The notes under the pieces are model-generated. The model made no database searches and was not told where the DNA came from. It worked only from the letters and a program-made list of their open reading frames with translations. Made by a program: the position numbers and the translations under genes. Positions 43,186-57,000 of a stretch of 64,000 bases of DNA are shown one piece after another; position 1 is the stretch's first letter; every line of letters begins with the position of its first letter. Origin of the DNA: Conchocele bisecta (Eukaryota > Mollusca > Bivalvia > Lucinida > Thyasiridae); NCBI GenBank assembly GCA_029237695.1, contig CM055271.1, positions 87,730,507 to 87,794,506 on the forward strand, written 5' to 3'.

Positions 43186-43449
43186 GAGACACGCCATGTC
43201 ACCCGCCATGTGATTTTGTACCTTCGGACATCTGCGTAATTTCATGAAATACGTTCACAAAATTTACAATATTTTCCGTAAATGGCGTCAAAAGTTGACG
43301 AAATTTTCAGAGTACATGTATTCCGCAGGTGCTCTGAAGATTTTGTAAACTTTTGACTTTATTTATGAAAAATATTGTAAATTTTGTAAACGTATTTAAT
43401 AAAATTACGCAGATGTCCGAAGGTAAAAAATCACACGACGTGTCTCATA
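43186..43449. mobile_element. Family E palindromic MITE
   Basis: GAGACACGCCATGTC to AAAATCACACGACGTGTCTC. A duplicated ACGCCATGTGATTTTG stretch sits near the left end. Confidence 0.75.
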
Positions 43450-43904
43450 TATAACTATCTATACTGTTTGCTAAAGCGATAACACGAGTTTCATTGACTG
43501 AATGACGAACAATGCAGACCCTGATCAGATTATGCGGATCCGGGTCTACACTGGTCGTAAGGGCCACTTCCTCTATGTCTTAGCCACATTTGACAAATTG
43601 AGCGATCGGTTGATTGATTGATTTATTGTGTAAGTGAAAAGCGAACGAACAAGTGAGCGAGCGATCGATTGATTGATCAATTGATTGATAACTAACGTCC
43701 GTTTAAGATGATTTCTGAGAAAGTATTCAGCAACATTTTAACTCATAATAAAGCATTTGTAATGGCGGAGAACAGTTCAGCCTCGGTCAAAGTAAAATTG
43801 ATTTCGTGTACATTTTCACTTACGTAACAGTTTATACATTGTATATATTATTTAATTTGATCCTAATTTTGTTCCAGACACACTTGCCACGCCATAAATA
43901 TCAC
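43450..43904. other. Gene-free stretch
   Basis: A family P fragment at about 43490-43560 and a degenerate GATTGATT/GAGCGATC tetramer region at 43605-43690. Nothing else is recognised. Confidence 0.5.
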
Positions 43905-44290
43905 ATTTACACAAGGTGTATGATCACATGGTACTAACAACAACAACAAGTACCGATTCAAAGTACGTATTCTTTCATAGTGTCCTTATTACGTAACGGA
44001 TTTGATGAAATATGGCGCATCAAACGCGTCTTGTTAAGCTGCATTTGGTGGTCTCTGTATTTTCGCCCAAACTTCTGTCGTCTTTGCGAAGAATCCTCTG
44101 ACACGGAAATCGATTCTTCGCAAAAACGACATAAGTATGTGCCAAACTCCATAGACCACCAAATGCAGCTCACGAAGACGCGTTTGCTGCGCCATATTTC
44201 ATCAAAATCCGTTGCATATTAAGGAAACTATCAAATAATACTTACTTTGGAGTGGGCGACGTTGTTGTTGTTGTTGTTGTAACCACGTGA
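43905..44290. mobile_element. Family Q foldback
   Basis: Arms share GTACTAACAACAACAACA / TTGTTGTTGTTGTTG outer parts, ATTTGATGAAATATGGCGCA, and a centre TTGCGAAGAATC...GATTCTTCGCAA. A second copy is at 58935-59300. Confidence 0.65.
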
Positions 44291-44450
44291 TCATGCACCT
44301 TGTTACATGTAGTGGTCGTTTAGTCAAACTAGTGAGTGGAACTTTAAAGGTATACTACAACGATTAAATAATATTTAAAAATAAAAATACATTTTACTTT
44401 GCGCAAACTATCGAGTTTGAAGACAGACCCCTTATTATAGTTTACAGACT

Positions 44451-44805
44451 CTTTCCCCCCCCCCCCCTAAAATTCGCCGAGTAAAATTTTTTTACAAGTT
44501 ACAAGGCACGTTTCATGTCAAGTGCCATGTATTCCATGCATTTTTCGGTCGTTGTCTTATTGTTTAAAAATTTAGACGTTTTCAATCAAAAATCATGTCT
44601 AAACATACTGTGACAGTGTCAATATTTTTGCTCCAAAATGCGCCAGAACGCAGGAAATGCCCTAGCGCTATCCCGAGCTCCGCTTGATCGACTATTTTGC
44701 AATACTTGACTATATTATCGAACGAGCATAGCTCGTTCGATAATATAGTCAAATATTGCAAAATAGTTACGCCCCCCTTAACCCGAAATCCTGGATCCGC
44801 GCCTG
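44451..44805. repeat. Family H, left-truncated
   Basis: Begins at a C run, contains AAAATTCGCCGAGTAAAAT and the ATATTATCGAACGAGCATAG hairpin, and ends CTGGATCCGCGCCTG. Confidence 0.65.
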
Positions 44806-44879
44806 AGCATGAGAATAATAAATGCATTTCATTCTTCACTATATAGATACTTCAATAAACGAGAACACACTCTTCCAAC

Positions 44880-45300
44880 GTGTCGACACAAGGCCTTTAT
44901 CAAGGAATTAGTATCTACTCTACGCTAAATGACATCCATTTTAGATTTCACAAATTGTGAAATCTAAAATGAATGCCACTTAGTGCATAGTAGACACTAA
45001 TTCCTTGATAAAGGCCTTGTGCCGAAACAAAAATGTGAGTTTCTTTGATAACCTTGTGCCGAAACAAAAATGTGACTTTCCTTGATAACCTTGTGCCGAA
45101 AATAATTGTGAAATCTAAAATGAATGCCACTTAGCGCATAGTAGACACTAATTAATTGGTAAATTCCTTGTGACGAAAAAAAAGAGTGAAATTCCTTGGT
45201 AAAGGCCTTGTACCGAAACAAAAATGAGAAATATAAAATGCATGCCACTTAGCGTATAGTATACAATAATTCCTTGGTAAAGGCCTTGTGCCGAAACGTT
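44880..45300. repeat. Palindrome plus tandem partial copies
   Basis: A palindrome around ATTTCACAAATTGTGAAAT with AAGGCCTTTATCAAGGAATT arms (44887-45020). It is followed by four to five partial direct copies of the right arm (CCTTGTGCCGAAACAAAAAT). Confidence 0.65.
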
Positions 45301-45428
45301 GAAAGAGTGGGTTCTTGGTTATTGGTATTGGCAAAACGTGTAGATCCAGATGAGCCGGCTCGTGACGATACCAGATACAGCTACAGCCGATCCACCCTAA
45401 TCCAGACACCCCGAAAACATAAATGTGT

Positions 45429-45659
45429 TTAACTCTTTCAACACCACATGCCTGCATAGTGGTATTGGCAAAACGTGTAGATCCAGATGAGCCGGCTCGT
45501 GACGAGCCGTCTCATCAGGATCTGCACTTTTTACAAGTAATTTTTATATTTTTGTGAACAAAATGGACTAGTCTGAAAATCGTTTTGTGGTGATTTGATT
45601 GGTCGGAAAATTGACATCAAAGTCCACTCTCGTTACTTAATTAATGGTGAAAGGTTTAA
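45429..45659. mobile_element. Family F MITE, just before the IQ-gene first exon
   Basis: TTAACTCTTTCAACACCACA to ATGGTGAAAGGTTTAA, with the GCCGGCTCGTGACGAGCC hairpin. It ends 43 bases before the proposed ATG. A truncated F fragment lies at about 45310-45370. Confidence 0.75.
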
Positions 45660-45702
45660 TGTGGAAAGCTTGCATTCCTCATTAGACATAATTTTCTGGA
45701 AT

Positions 45703-45858
45703 ATGTCTTTAACTCAAACAGAGTTGTGCCTCACCCAAGCGGAGATACTGCGGCGACACGCCCTCTACCAGACCAGCTTCATCGGGGTACGCCCTGACCG
45801 GAGTCCGTACCCCGTCCGAGTGGTACCCGCGCCCAGGAAACTCCCGTGTAAACACAAG
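45703..45858 (+). CDS. IQ-gene exon 1 (proposed start)
   Basis: Fifty-two codons, MSLTQTELCLTQAEILRRHA to APRKLPCKHK, donor AAG|GTAAAC. The start could be further upstream in another exon. Confidence 0.6.
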
Positions 45859-48800
45859 GTAAACTAACGCGGGCGATTGTGTAGCAATTATGATGTATGT
45901 TAATTGTCTGTCTAGCTCAACACCAATTTCTTTTAACAAATACGTGCTTCTTCCTCCTACCAGTCAGGGTGGTACGGAAGCCCATTAGGGCCACTTCACT
46001 TTTTTTTTTATCTTTTCTTGAATTTTCGAGATCTTTTCTTGAATTTTCAAGATCTTTTCTTGAATTTTCAAGATGTTTTCTTGAATGTTCAAGTTATTTT
46101 CTTGAATTTTCAAGATCTTTTCTTGAAAATTCAAGAAAAGATCTTGAAAATTCCAGAAAACATCTTGAATAAATGGAAATTAAAAAAAAGTGAAATGGCC
46201 CTAATGGGCTTCCGTAGGGTGGTGGTGCTCCTGTCCACAACACTACCGTAAACGCAAAAGGTAAATATACACCACAACTGTCTTTCAAAATGCTTGAGTA
46301 TTGTGCTTGAACTCAAGCAGCTTGACTGACTGAGCCTGAGCTGTGCTACAGCTCAGACTCAGACAATCAAACTGCTTGATTTCGAGGGTAGATTGCCACT
46401 AGATATTCAGAAACGTCGACATCTGTGCCAGAGTAACGAGGGCGGTTGTGCAGCGCGATATATGTTATATTACTGTCTGTTCCACGTTTTGCTGCCGACA
46501 AACTAAAACATATTTAAAATTAAGTATATTTTAATCAATAACACAAATGTTACCCTCCCAAATTGTTTTTATTTGATGAAACTCCATCAAACATTGATTT
46601 TATTGCGAATGCCTATGGAAATTTAACATGGAGGAAAATGGAGGTGGATATTTACGAGGAGGATCGAAAATGAATTATTTTAGTTTATTATGTAAATTGA
46701 CTTCTAAACCTGGTACGGAAATGATGTAACTAAGAAAACAACAGTTAGATTTTGAAAATAGGTCCTCACAATCAAAAGTAATGTCATAAAATCTCTATTT
46801 TGGACCATATATATATATATTTCCCAAAGGAAAATTGTAATTTCGCTATACAATTTAAAAATTTGATTGAATTTAGTCATGCAGTACAGTTTGTCTTTTT
46901 GTTGCAGCCAGTTCCACAAAAGAGTCAGTCGGCGGAACTACGGAAATCGCGAGAGTTGCACGAACGGAGGGTGTTCGAGAGCCGCTCCGACGCTTTAGAT
47001 TATCGCCAACTCGCCCGCCTCACCAGAGTCCGCCCGTGGAAGGAGAAATCGACCAAAATACCGGAGAAAAATAACTCAATTAGTGCGTTACACCTCTCCC
47101 TCCCCTCCTTCTCTGCCTTCTCTGTCTAAATATCACTTAATTAGGGCATAGTACGATACCTGGTTATCTATTATCAATTATATGTATATGACAAAATATA
47201 TATATACATGTAGTGTGTTTCTTTATAGTAGTATAGTAATCTCATATTACATAAAATGGCATTCATCTTCAACGCGTTCTAAAATTGTAACAGTTATCCC
47301 ACGTCACCTGTATTCCCGAGTTTTACCCACATATGAAACACGTGATATATGTGATTTTATTCCTAAGAAGATGTGCGATGTCTCATGAAAAATAGTTCAG
47401 GAATTCAGTAAATAAATACAGTAATTCCGGTAAGTGACATCGAAAGCTGACGGCATGTTCAGGGCAAAATTCTGCGTTTGCTATGAGCTTTTCGACAAAT
47501 TATGACGCCATTTACAGAACATAATTTATCACAGTTTCTGTAACTCTTTTTTTTTCTAAAAAAAAAACGCACGTCTACTTGGGTACAAACTATTTTGGTT
47601 TGTCTCATAATATTAAAGCGACCGTGTCTCAGACAGCATGAGGTCTTCGTACAGGCGGACATACAGTGGGGTCAGCGTGTAAGTGCACACACGAACGAAC
47701 ACGACAGGTTGGAACCAACCTGTCGTGTTCGTTCGTGTGTGCACTTACACGCTGACCCCACTGTATCGTACTCTAAATAGCTGGCTGTGTCTGGAGAAAT
47801 AGAGAATGATAGGTTAGTGCCGTGAATGGGGAAAATGTCTGGCAAGGCTTAGGAACCGGGATGGGCGAGGCTCTGCCGAGCACGTCCCGTTTCCGTGCCG
47901 CGCCAGATATTTTTCCCATTCACGGCACTAACCTACTATTCTATTTATCCCGTCAACACCTACAAATTGCTTTTAAATGCAAAAAAAATAACCCCAGTCA
48001 CCGCACATATTCATGCGCAGTGATTAGGTCGTATTGACAGGATATCAAAAATGTTTCACGGCACCGTGTTTCACTGCACACGGGATAAATAGGGCTTAAA
48101 GGTTTTGTGACCACTATAGCTCCTGATCATATAGCACACTCCTGTAGCCTGATAACGATATATGTTGCTTGTTAGAAGCATGACAGGCGCGTCGTTGGTG
48201 AAATGGGAACAGTGTATATATACCCTGATCTGGAGCTATGCCGTCGTAAAATCCGATAAGCCCCATTTCTTCGATTACAGCATTATAGACCTTTGTCTTT
48301 TTTTTCAGAGTTGTATTACGACGGGATGTTACCAAGTAACGTCGACAAGACGAAAGTAGCGATCAAGTCGCGGCGATACGTCTCCAACAGCAAGTACGGT
48401 GACATTTACGAACTCAGGTACGTGACAGTAGTGACGGCGCCTGTTTGGCTGCAATCACACATAATGGCGGCGTGACTAATTATACAGATATAATCATTTA
48501 GTGATATTGTTTTTACTGATAGTGACTCACGGTGGTATCAGGCTATTTTCATATGCAAATGAGGCATGATATTTTTTAATTATTTATACTAAGTAACCCT
48601 TTGAACCCCGCTATATTGGTTTATGCAAACAGTGCAGATTCAGATGAGCCGGCTCGTAACGAGCCGTCTCATCAGGATCTGCACTTTTTGAAAGTAATGT
48701 TCATATTTTTGAAAACAAAAAACACACCCTTTTCATAAATGGACTAGTCTGAAAATTATTTTGTGACAATTGGATTGGTTGCAAAATTACAATGTCAAAA

Positions 48801-51033
48801 TCCATTCCAGTTGAAAGGGTTAAATGTCTCGTAGTCATAGTTAATTTTTCTCGCCATTTATTTTGCCTAATCTAAAACGGGTTGTTAGCCATAGTCTGGT
48901 AAAAAGGAAACGCTTTTCAATTACTCAGTCGACTCGGACGTATTTTGTTTCTTTGTATTTAGGACTAACATAACAATGTTTAGCCTACACTCGTAGTGAA
49001 GTATGGAACGCCAAATCTACATAAACTCAAATAATTATTGCTATCTCTAAATAATTAGAGCTAGCATGAAATAATTAGAGCAAGTATTAAATAATTGGAG
49101 CTAGCATTAAATATTTATAGCTAGCTTTAATTATTTGAGTATATCCAGGAACACCAAATCTACACAAACTCAAATAAGTATTACTAGCTCTAAATAATTA
49201 GAGCTGCTAGCATTAACTATTTAGAGCTAGCATTATTTAATGCTAGCTCTAAATAGTTAATGCTAGCTATAATTATTTAGAGCTAGCATTAATTATTTGA
49301 GTTTATCTAGAGTTGGCGTTCCATAGTGAAGTACGATACTAAAACAACTATGCACATCCCTCGGTTTGCTTATGGTGATGGTTCGCCATCAAACGCCACA
49401 CAATACAATTAATGCACAACACTTGCAGACAAAGGCAACCAACCAAGAGTAAGTCGACCCCGCCAAAAACCACGTGGTTTTGGGAAGATGATTTCCTGAT
49501 CTGGCAAAACGGAAGTCGGGAGAAATACCTCGAAAAAATAGCCAGCACTACAAGGGCGTTTTATGATGAAAACAGAGGTGCACAGATTGGGAATAGCAAG
49601 GTGACGTCATCGATTCCTGGTTCTATTTCGACGGGAGATTCCCCGCAACTATCGCCTGCTGGTACCCCGTCTCGTCTGACATGTCGGTTGCCAAGGTGAA
49701 TATTATATTCAATTGTGTTAATATTTGTTTTTCAACGGACCTATAAAAAAAATAGTCTGTTTCACGAAAGCTGCCCAAATTGTACGGCCATATAGACAAT
49801 TCAAAAACAATGTTATTTTCGATAATATTAAATTAATGGAAAATTTAAGAATGAGCCTTCTTTTTATTTCGTGAAATTCGATCAAATATTGATTTTATTA
49901 CGAAAAATTGATTTCTCTATGGGAATTTAACATGGGGGAAAAACAGGTAAGGCAGTGTGGGAGGAGTCAAAAAACGAAAAAATTTGGAAATTGACTCCGA
50001 AACCTGACTAGATAGCTTGGAAATGATCTAACTAAGAAAACAAAAGTTAAATTTTAAAAATCTGTCCTGTATTTCTGAAATTCAAAAAAATTTCCCCATG
50101 TTAAAGCCCCATGAAGATGTCTATGGGGATTTAACATGGGGAAATTGTTTTTTCGCAATAAAATCAATATTTGACCAAATTTCACGAAATAAAAAGAAGG
50201 CTCATTCTTAAATTTTCCTTTAATTTAATATTATCGAAAACATATAAGTTTTTGAATTGTTTATATGGCCGTAAAATTTGGGCAGCTTTCGTGAAACAGA
50301 CAGTAACTATTTAACGTGAACTATCATAACGAAACTGGGCTATTTAATTCGCAAATTGAAACAGTTTCCGATTTCTTTTTTACACACCTTAATACTTCTT
50401 TTGTCGAGTTGTCCATTGTCTAATTTTCCGAAAAGTGGCATACAATTCATACAATTCATACAATACTCATGCGACATGAGCTCTGAATTATGTGTCAACA
50501 AATATTGATTTATTTTCTAAATAACAAAAAAAAAACAATTGATGAAAAATGTGATGGGACAGGTGAGAGCCATCTATAAATTCACATAGAGAAGCATTTA
50601 AACGGTGTATTGATTGCATGGAATATATCCTGGCCGCCACCATTACGCAAAACCAAAACAATAGACCACGTGATCCGCCCCGTGTACATACGTGGTCTAT
50701 TGTTTTGGTTTTGCGTAATAATGGCGGCCAGGATTTGTGAGGTAATCGTTAAAAGGAAGAAACTGCAGTGGCAGGTAAAAAATACCTCACAACTCATGGG
50801 CGCCGCCATTACGCACAACGAAAACAATAGACAACGTGATCTGCCACCGTGATGTAGCAACACCCATTTCATGGAATCAATATACATTCTAGGGGATGAT
50901 ATAATATCGTGCATGAATGGACCAAAACAATGGAAACTGAATTAGCATCATGTTTTATTCATGTTTCCCATATGACTATAACTTGTCACAGTCAGTAACG
51001 TCGACACCAGGGGCGGATCCAGCATTTGGGGAA

Positions 51034-51069
<36 letters not shown>

Positions 51070-54000
51070 TTGTCTAGTTGCGAAGGTAACTCTTGCAATC
51101 TACTCCCGTACCGTCCGTCGTACGTAGACGGTACGGGAGTAATTGCAAGAGTTACCGTTCCCAACTAGGGGGTCGTCCTATTTTCGAGCTCTTCGAAATG
51201 CGCCACCTGAAAAAAATGATATTTTCGACAGATTATAAAGTATGATCATTGCAAATTAAAAAAAATAAATACAGAGAATAAATAGTAATGTCCGTTAACA
51301 TTTAGTCCGTAGCTAGTTATCTCCCGTTGAATTTATTTATAGAAATCCGGTCCAAATTGTGTAGTTTGGGGCCTTATTGCTTGTAAAAAGAGCGAATGTA
51401 GAATTATATAATCAGGCGCGGATCCAGGATTTCGGGTTGAGGGGGGGGGGGGGGGGGGGGGAGGCGGTAACTATTTTGCAATACTTGACTATATTATCGA
51501 ACGAGCTATGCTCGTTCGATAATATAGTCAAGTATTGAAAACTAGTCGACCGTGCAGAGCTCGGGATAGCGCTAGGGGGGTCCGGGGGCATTCCACCTTG
51601 GACATTTTTTTTAATCTACATCGCATTTCCTGCGTTCTGGCGCATTTTGGAGCAAAAATATTGACACTGTCACAGTATGTTTAGACATTATTTTTGATTG
51701 AAAACGTTTAAATTTTGAAACAATAAGACAACGACCGAAAAATGCATTGAATACATGGCACTTGGCATGAAACGTGCCTTGTAACTTGTAAAAAATCTTT
51801 AATCGGTGAATTTTAGGTGGGGGGGGGGGTGGGGGAGGGGGCGCGCCGGGTCCCCCCCCCCCCCTGAATCCGCCCATGATGATGTGCAAAGGAGCAATTA
51901 TAGTGAGTTCGACTAGTGTTGATCCACATCATACTGCATATCTACGTAATCTGATCTGGGACTACATTAATTGCCAGATTCATATTTTCACACGTATTAA
52001 CCCTTTCAACCCTAAGGAACTGGAATGGACTGTGATATGCTAATGTTCCGACCAATCCAATGGTCACAAAATGATTTTCAGATTCGTCCATTTATGAAAA
52101 GGGGGTGTTTTTGTTCTAAGAAATATTAAAATTACTTTCAAAAAGTGCAGATCCTGATGAGACGGCTCGTTACGAGCCGGCTCATCTGGATCTGCACTTT
52201 TTGCATAAACCGATATAGCGGGCTTTCGGGTTCAAAGGGTTAATGTTATTGCAAACAGTGTAGACTCAGACCGGACTGCACATGTGTGCAGTCTAATCTG
52301 TGTCTACTCTGTTCGCAAAACTCAGTTTGTGTGCTATTCAGTAGAAATAAACGCTGAAATACAGCATAAGACCGGATCTCTATAAATAGATTTGCAAAGG
52401 GAAATAACTAATTACGATCCCTCATTTATCTGCAGACCCGGTAGATTACAGTCCATCCGGGATCCCGTTAAACACAGTCGACCAAGTGCCGAGATATATG
52501 CGTAAGTAGACCGTTATTGTTTAACCTTACAATGCTGTATTAAATAGTGTCGTCTGCTGTTTGGGTTTTATTTTACATTTATCTCATCAAAAACATGCAT
52601 TAACGTGTTGTCAGGTCATGCTTTATTGAGAAAGAAGTTAAAATATAAAACAACATCAGCCGACAATTTACGTTTCCCGCGTTCAAAGGATTAATTAAAA
52701 TGCATTATCAACACATCGCGGAATAATATCCAGACGCACAATTTCTCCAGTTATTGTGAGATTTTTTTTCTGTAAATGATTGTGTCCATAACAACTGTGA
52801 ATATTATAAATTATCTTCAGCTTCTTGTAGCTTATAAACTTTCACCGCTTTGTTGTGGAACATAGTTACCAGTAACCGTGACCTTGCAATATCGTAACAC
52901 ACAGATATAGGTCGCGACAAGCCATCTGACCTTTTCAGTGTCATAGCAACGGTGTTGCCATTACTACCGATATGAACGACGTTGTTGGAATCATATCCGG
53001 TAACATACACCCCATCTTTCCCATCGGAACACAATCCATAAGCGGTAAATAAATCCGCGTCTTTGACAACAGATACTACGTTGCCTTGGTTACCAACTTT
53101 CAATACGCCTTTATCGTCATCTGTGACGTATAACAATGAACCATCGCTGTTCGTGCAGATATTTAAAGGTATACAAAAAATCCTTTCCCCATTTGGATTC
53201 TTGCTGATGACCCGGATGAGTTTACCGGAAGTGTCGTAGGTTCTGATTTGACCTTCACCTTCCCGCGAATCCGATGTGCCTCCACAGGCGACAAATAACT
53301 CCCCGTTGGAATGGGCGATACCGCGACAACGCATGCCTGCAAATAAAGTAAGAATCAATGTCATGGTTCAAGGTTGTCAACGGTGCTACTGTTCTATGCT
53401 CTTTTTCAAAGTTAATTCACACATATTTAAAGGTACTGTGTCTCAGATATCCATTTGGTGGTTTTTCGCTTTATGCACAGTAAATGACCGATATAAATCA
53501 ATCGCACCTTATTATTTAATCACATTCCCCAAGACATGCGTTATCTGTAAGATTGTATTATCAGAAACTGTGATGCATAGAGGGGAGATAATATAACACC
53601 TGTGATCTTCTTGCCCATTTACCTCAGGTGATACTGTATGTTCGTGATCGCATAGTCACAACTATGGCTTCAGAATGATAAAATGCCTGATTTACAGTGA
53701 AACATCTCTAAACCGGAAACCCTGGGACAGGGTGTCCGGTTTAGAGAGGTTTCACTGTAGCATGAGACTGTCCGGATGCACAAGCGGGTCCGTCTACACA
53801 CTGGTAAAACAATCCACATAAGTTCCATTTTTCCAGTCAGAGCCACATCTACCATATACCAGCTTCGAGAGTGTGCTAGAAGATAAATATCTAGACTGGA
53901 CACAAATGCTATAATCCCCATTTATCCCGTCATAGTGACGTCAGATCAACAGTTGGACGGACTATAAAATAAGACACGCCATGTGATTTTGTACCTTCGG

Positions 54001-57000
54001 ACAAATTCATTTAATATGTTTACAAAATTTACAATATTTTTCATAACTAAAGTAAAAAGTTGACAAAAATATTCAAAATATATGCGGAATTATATTCTGC
54101 ATGTACTCTGAACATTTTGTTAACTTTTGACGGCAATTACGGAATATCGCCAGGGCTGTATGGTGATGACATTGAACATTGAACTTTAATTTGATAATAC
54201 TGTGTAACCTATCCACTGAAATGGCATTATCATCCAATTCGTGGGTTAAAACTAAGTTTCTGCCGACATATTCTGATACTCGGGTGGATTAACCTTGTCC
54301 CAAACCAATAATCGATACTCTTAATCTCATAAAAAATATTCCAAAATTTACGGTATTTTCCGTAGATGATGTCGAAAATTGACGAAAATGTCAGAGCAAA
54401 TGCGGAATTGAAATTCGTCAACTGTCGACCTCATTTATCGAAATATATTGTATACGTACCAATATCAAACTTTCTGTCAGGCCTCAGTATCTCACCGATA
54501 GAGACAATTTCTACTCTCTTCTTTAACGTTAACGACACGGCCGCCTCCGAGGAGCTAATGGCGCAAACACCAAACGGGGCACCTTGTAATGTGCACGAAT
54601 GCACCACCCTGTACGACGTATCTAGAAGTTTAAGTCTGTGATCCCAGTCAGTCAGCAGGACCCTTCCATCATCGAGGACAACGGACCCGTAGTAGAGAAT
54701 ACCAGCATTCTGTGAGTCCTCTTTGGTTTTAGCCACGAACTGACCCAGGTACGAGTGCATACTATGACTCTGTGGTGATTCGAAGACCCCGATGGCCTGC
54801 AACGAGTTTATCATGCTCTCTATTGCTGGGTCCAGCGTGAATGACAGATATGGTTTGCCGGAGTTGCTGGTGACTGTTTTAGATACTGTGCCAGCCTCGT
54901 GGAGATATTGCCCCGCCTGCTTCATACTGACAAACACGTGCGATTCGTTGTCCTTACTCACTGATTCCAGTTTGGCGGATAAGTTCTCCATTGTTAGAAC
55001 CAAATCATCGATTATGTACACGTCCCGTCTGATTTCTGATAAACAATCGTCACATCGTGTTTGTAACTCGTCTCTGGCCGACTTCTCCAACTTATCCAAG
55101 GTTTTGTTTATCCGCTTCCGCACGTCGTAGATTTGATTCAGAACATCCTCCCGCCGTTGGTCCAGTCGCATACTGTCCCCGATCCTTTTTGTTTGCAGGG
55201 ATTTTAAGTCCTTTTGAGCTTTCTTTATTTTTTCCTTCACTTCCCTGTATTCCTTCGTTTTACCAACTCCAACGGACACCTTTAGTATTGACGTTAACTC
55301 CTTACACGTGTGGTGGTCACTGTCAATGCACCTACGACATACCAGTTCGCCGTGGTCTTTACAATAGTTACACACACGCTCATCAACGTGGTGGTAACAC
55401 TTCTCTTTCACGTCAGCATCAGAACGAGATCCAGTCTGATGATCGTGTTCTGTGTTGTTTGATTTTGAAGCAATATGATGCTCCTTAAGTATGGGAAACT
55501 TTCTATGATCTTGCACACACTTTGTACACAGGTTCTCCTTGCAGTCTGAACAATAATCCGACACCTCGGCAAACCTTCCTTCCCTGGAGCATGGTGTACA
55601 TGCCTGGTCAAATGTCAGGTCGGATGGCGTGAATATCTCTTGGTCCCCGGCGTAAATTGGCGAAGATACAATTCCCTCGGTCTCCCCATCGTGGATTCCG
55701 GTGACTGGCGGTGACGTCGTGCCTTCATTCTGTATGGATATTGACGTGTTCGTCACTTCAGTTTCAACAGCTATCGTCTTCTGGGTGTCTTCTGCCTGCA
55801 CAAACGATGGTGTTCTTGAACAACCTAGCACAACAACCACTGGATTGATGGCGTTCTCGTTTTCAACAATACTTTCATCAACGCCGTTTTCTTGCACGGT
55901 CGCCATTGTGCAATCAGCAACAATGTGGAATTCAACGTTACATTCAAAATTCCTTTTGCACAGTGACAATGCTATTTAAAACTATATTTGATTAGGAATA
56001 AATACAATGGCAAACAATACTCATTTAATAAACCACGACGTTTCAACACTCATCAAGATTTTACAAACACACCAAAATGATTGTCACTTGGCTGTCGGAT
56101 TTAAAATAATGTATATATGCTAAAAAGCTTATATGACTTCGTATGTATGGTTCACCGATGAACGTTGCTAATCACTGTTCTATAACTATTCCAGATTGTG
56201 TTGCTAAACTAATGCACATTTACTTCCTACATACACATGCGTGCCACAACAATGTCTGTTTAGTGTAATGAAACGGTTTTATGTTTAACATTCCAATGAG
56301 TTTTAAGATAACCATCGGCAATTAGCTTCGAATAGTTTAAAAACAAAGCTGCACACACATAACAACAATAAGTAAGGTTCGTTTTCTTGACAGCTGTCTT
56401 CTGTTTTACTGATACGTTTGAACTTTCAGCTATTACGTGCAAGTTATTATAGCGTACATGGTTAATACGATCTGTAAACCTAATCAACGGTAGCCGACTA
56501 AACAAACTAGAACAATAGACATTACATGGACTCTGGGAAAGGGCTCTTGTTGCAACAACACTAACGTTAATGACCACAAACTACTGACTCAAATACCTTT
56601 CCAAACACGGTTGGAAAGATGATGGGGTCAACTGATTTGTATGTTTGCATTAAAGTTTACTTTTTTTTTACTGTGGTTCGCCTAAGATGTAGACACAATT
56701 CAAATTTGTAGCAAATCGAAATATTTAAAAAGAAATACAAACAAATATTTACTCACATTTGTATTTACTGGCTAATTCTCTGGTCTATTCTGATGTTTAC
56801 ATGAACGTTATGTTTCAAGAGTCATTTTAGTTGTTGAGTAAGACTGATTCTAACATGTCCAGTGATTATCAAAGGACCTGACATGGGGCGTAAGTCAGTG
56901 ACTATCGTTTTCAGTGAGGTGTTGATCTGACGGATTACTTACCTCGCGTCGAGATCTCACTTTCTGCTATCCTGTTACATAGGAGTGGCAGCGACACTCA

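Noticed and set aside
46018..46316. FSRSFLEFSR / LNFQDLFLNF repetitive frames
   Set aside because: Produced by the 21-bp TTTTCTTGAATTTTCAAGATC units of the hAT-like MITE.
56260..56577. 105-codon minus-strand frame upstream of the TRIM-like gene
   Set aside because: No domain, no convincing splice sites, composition typical of chance; kept only as a note in the upstream region.
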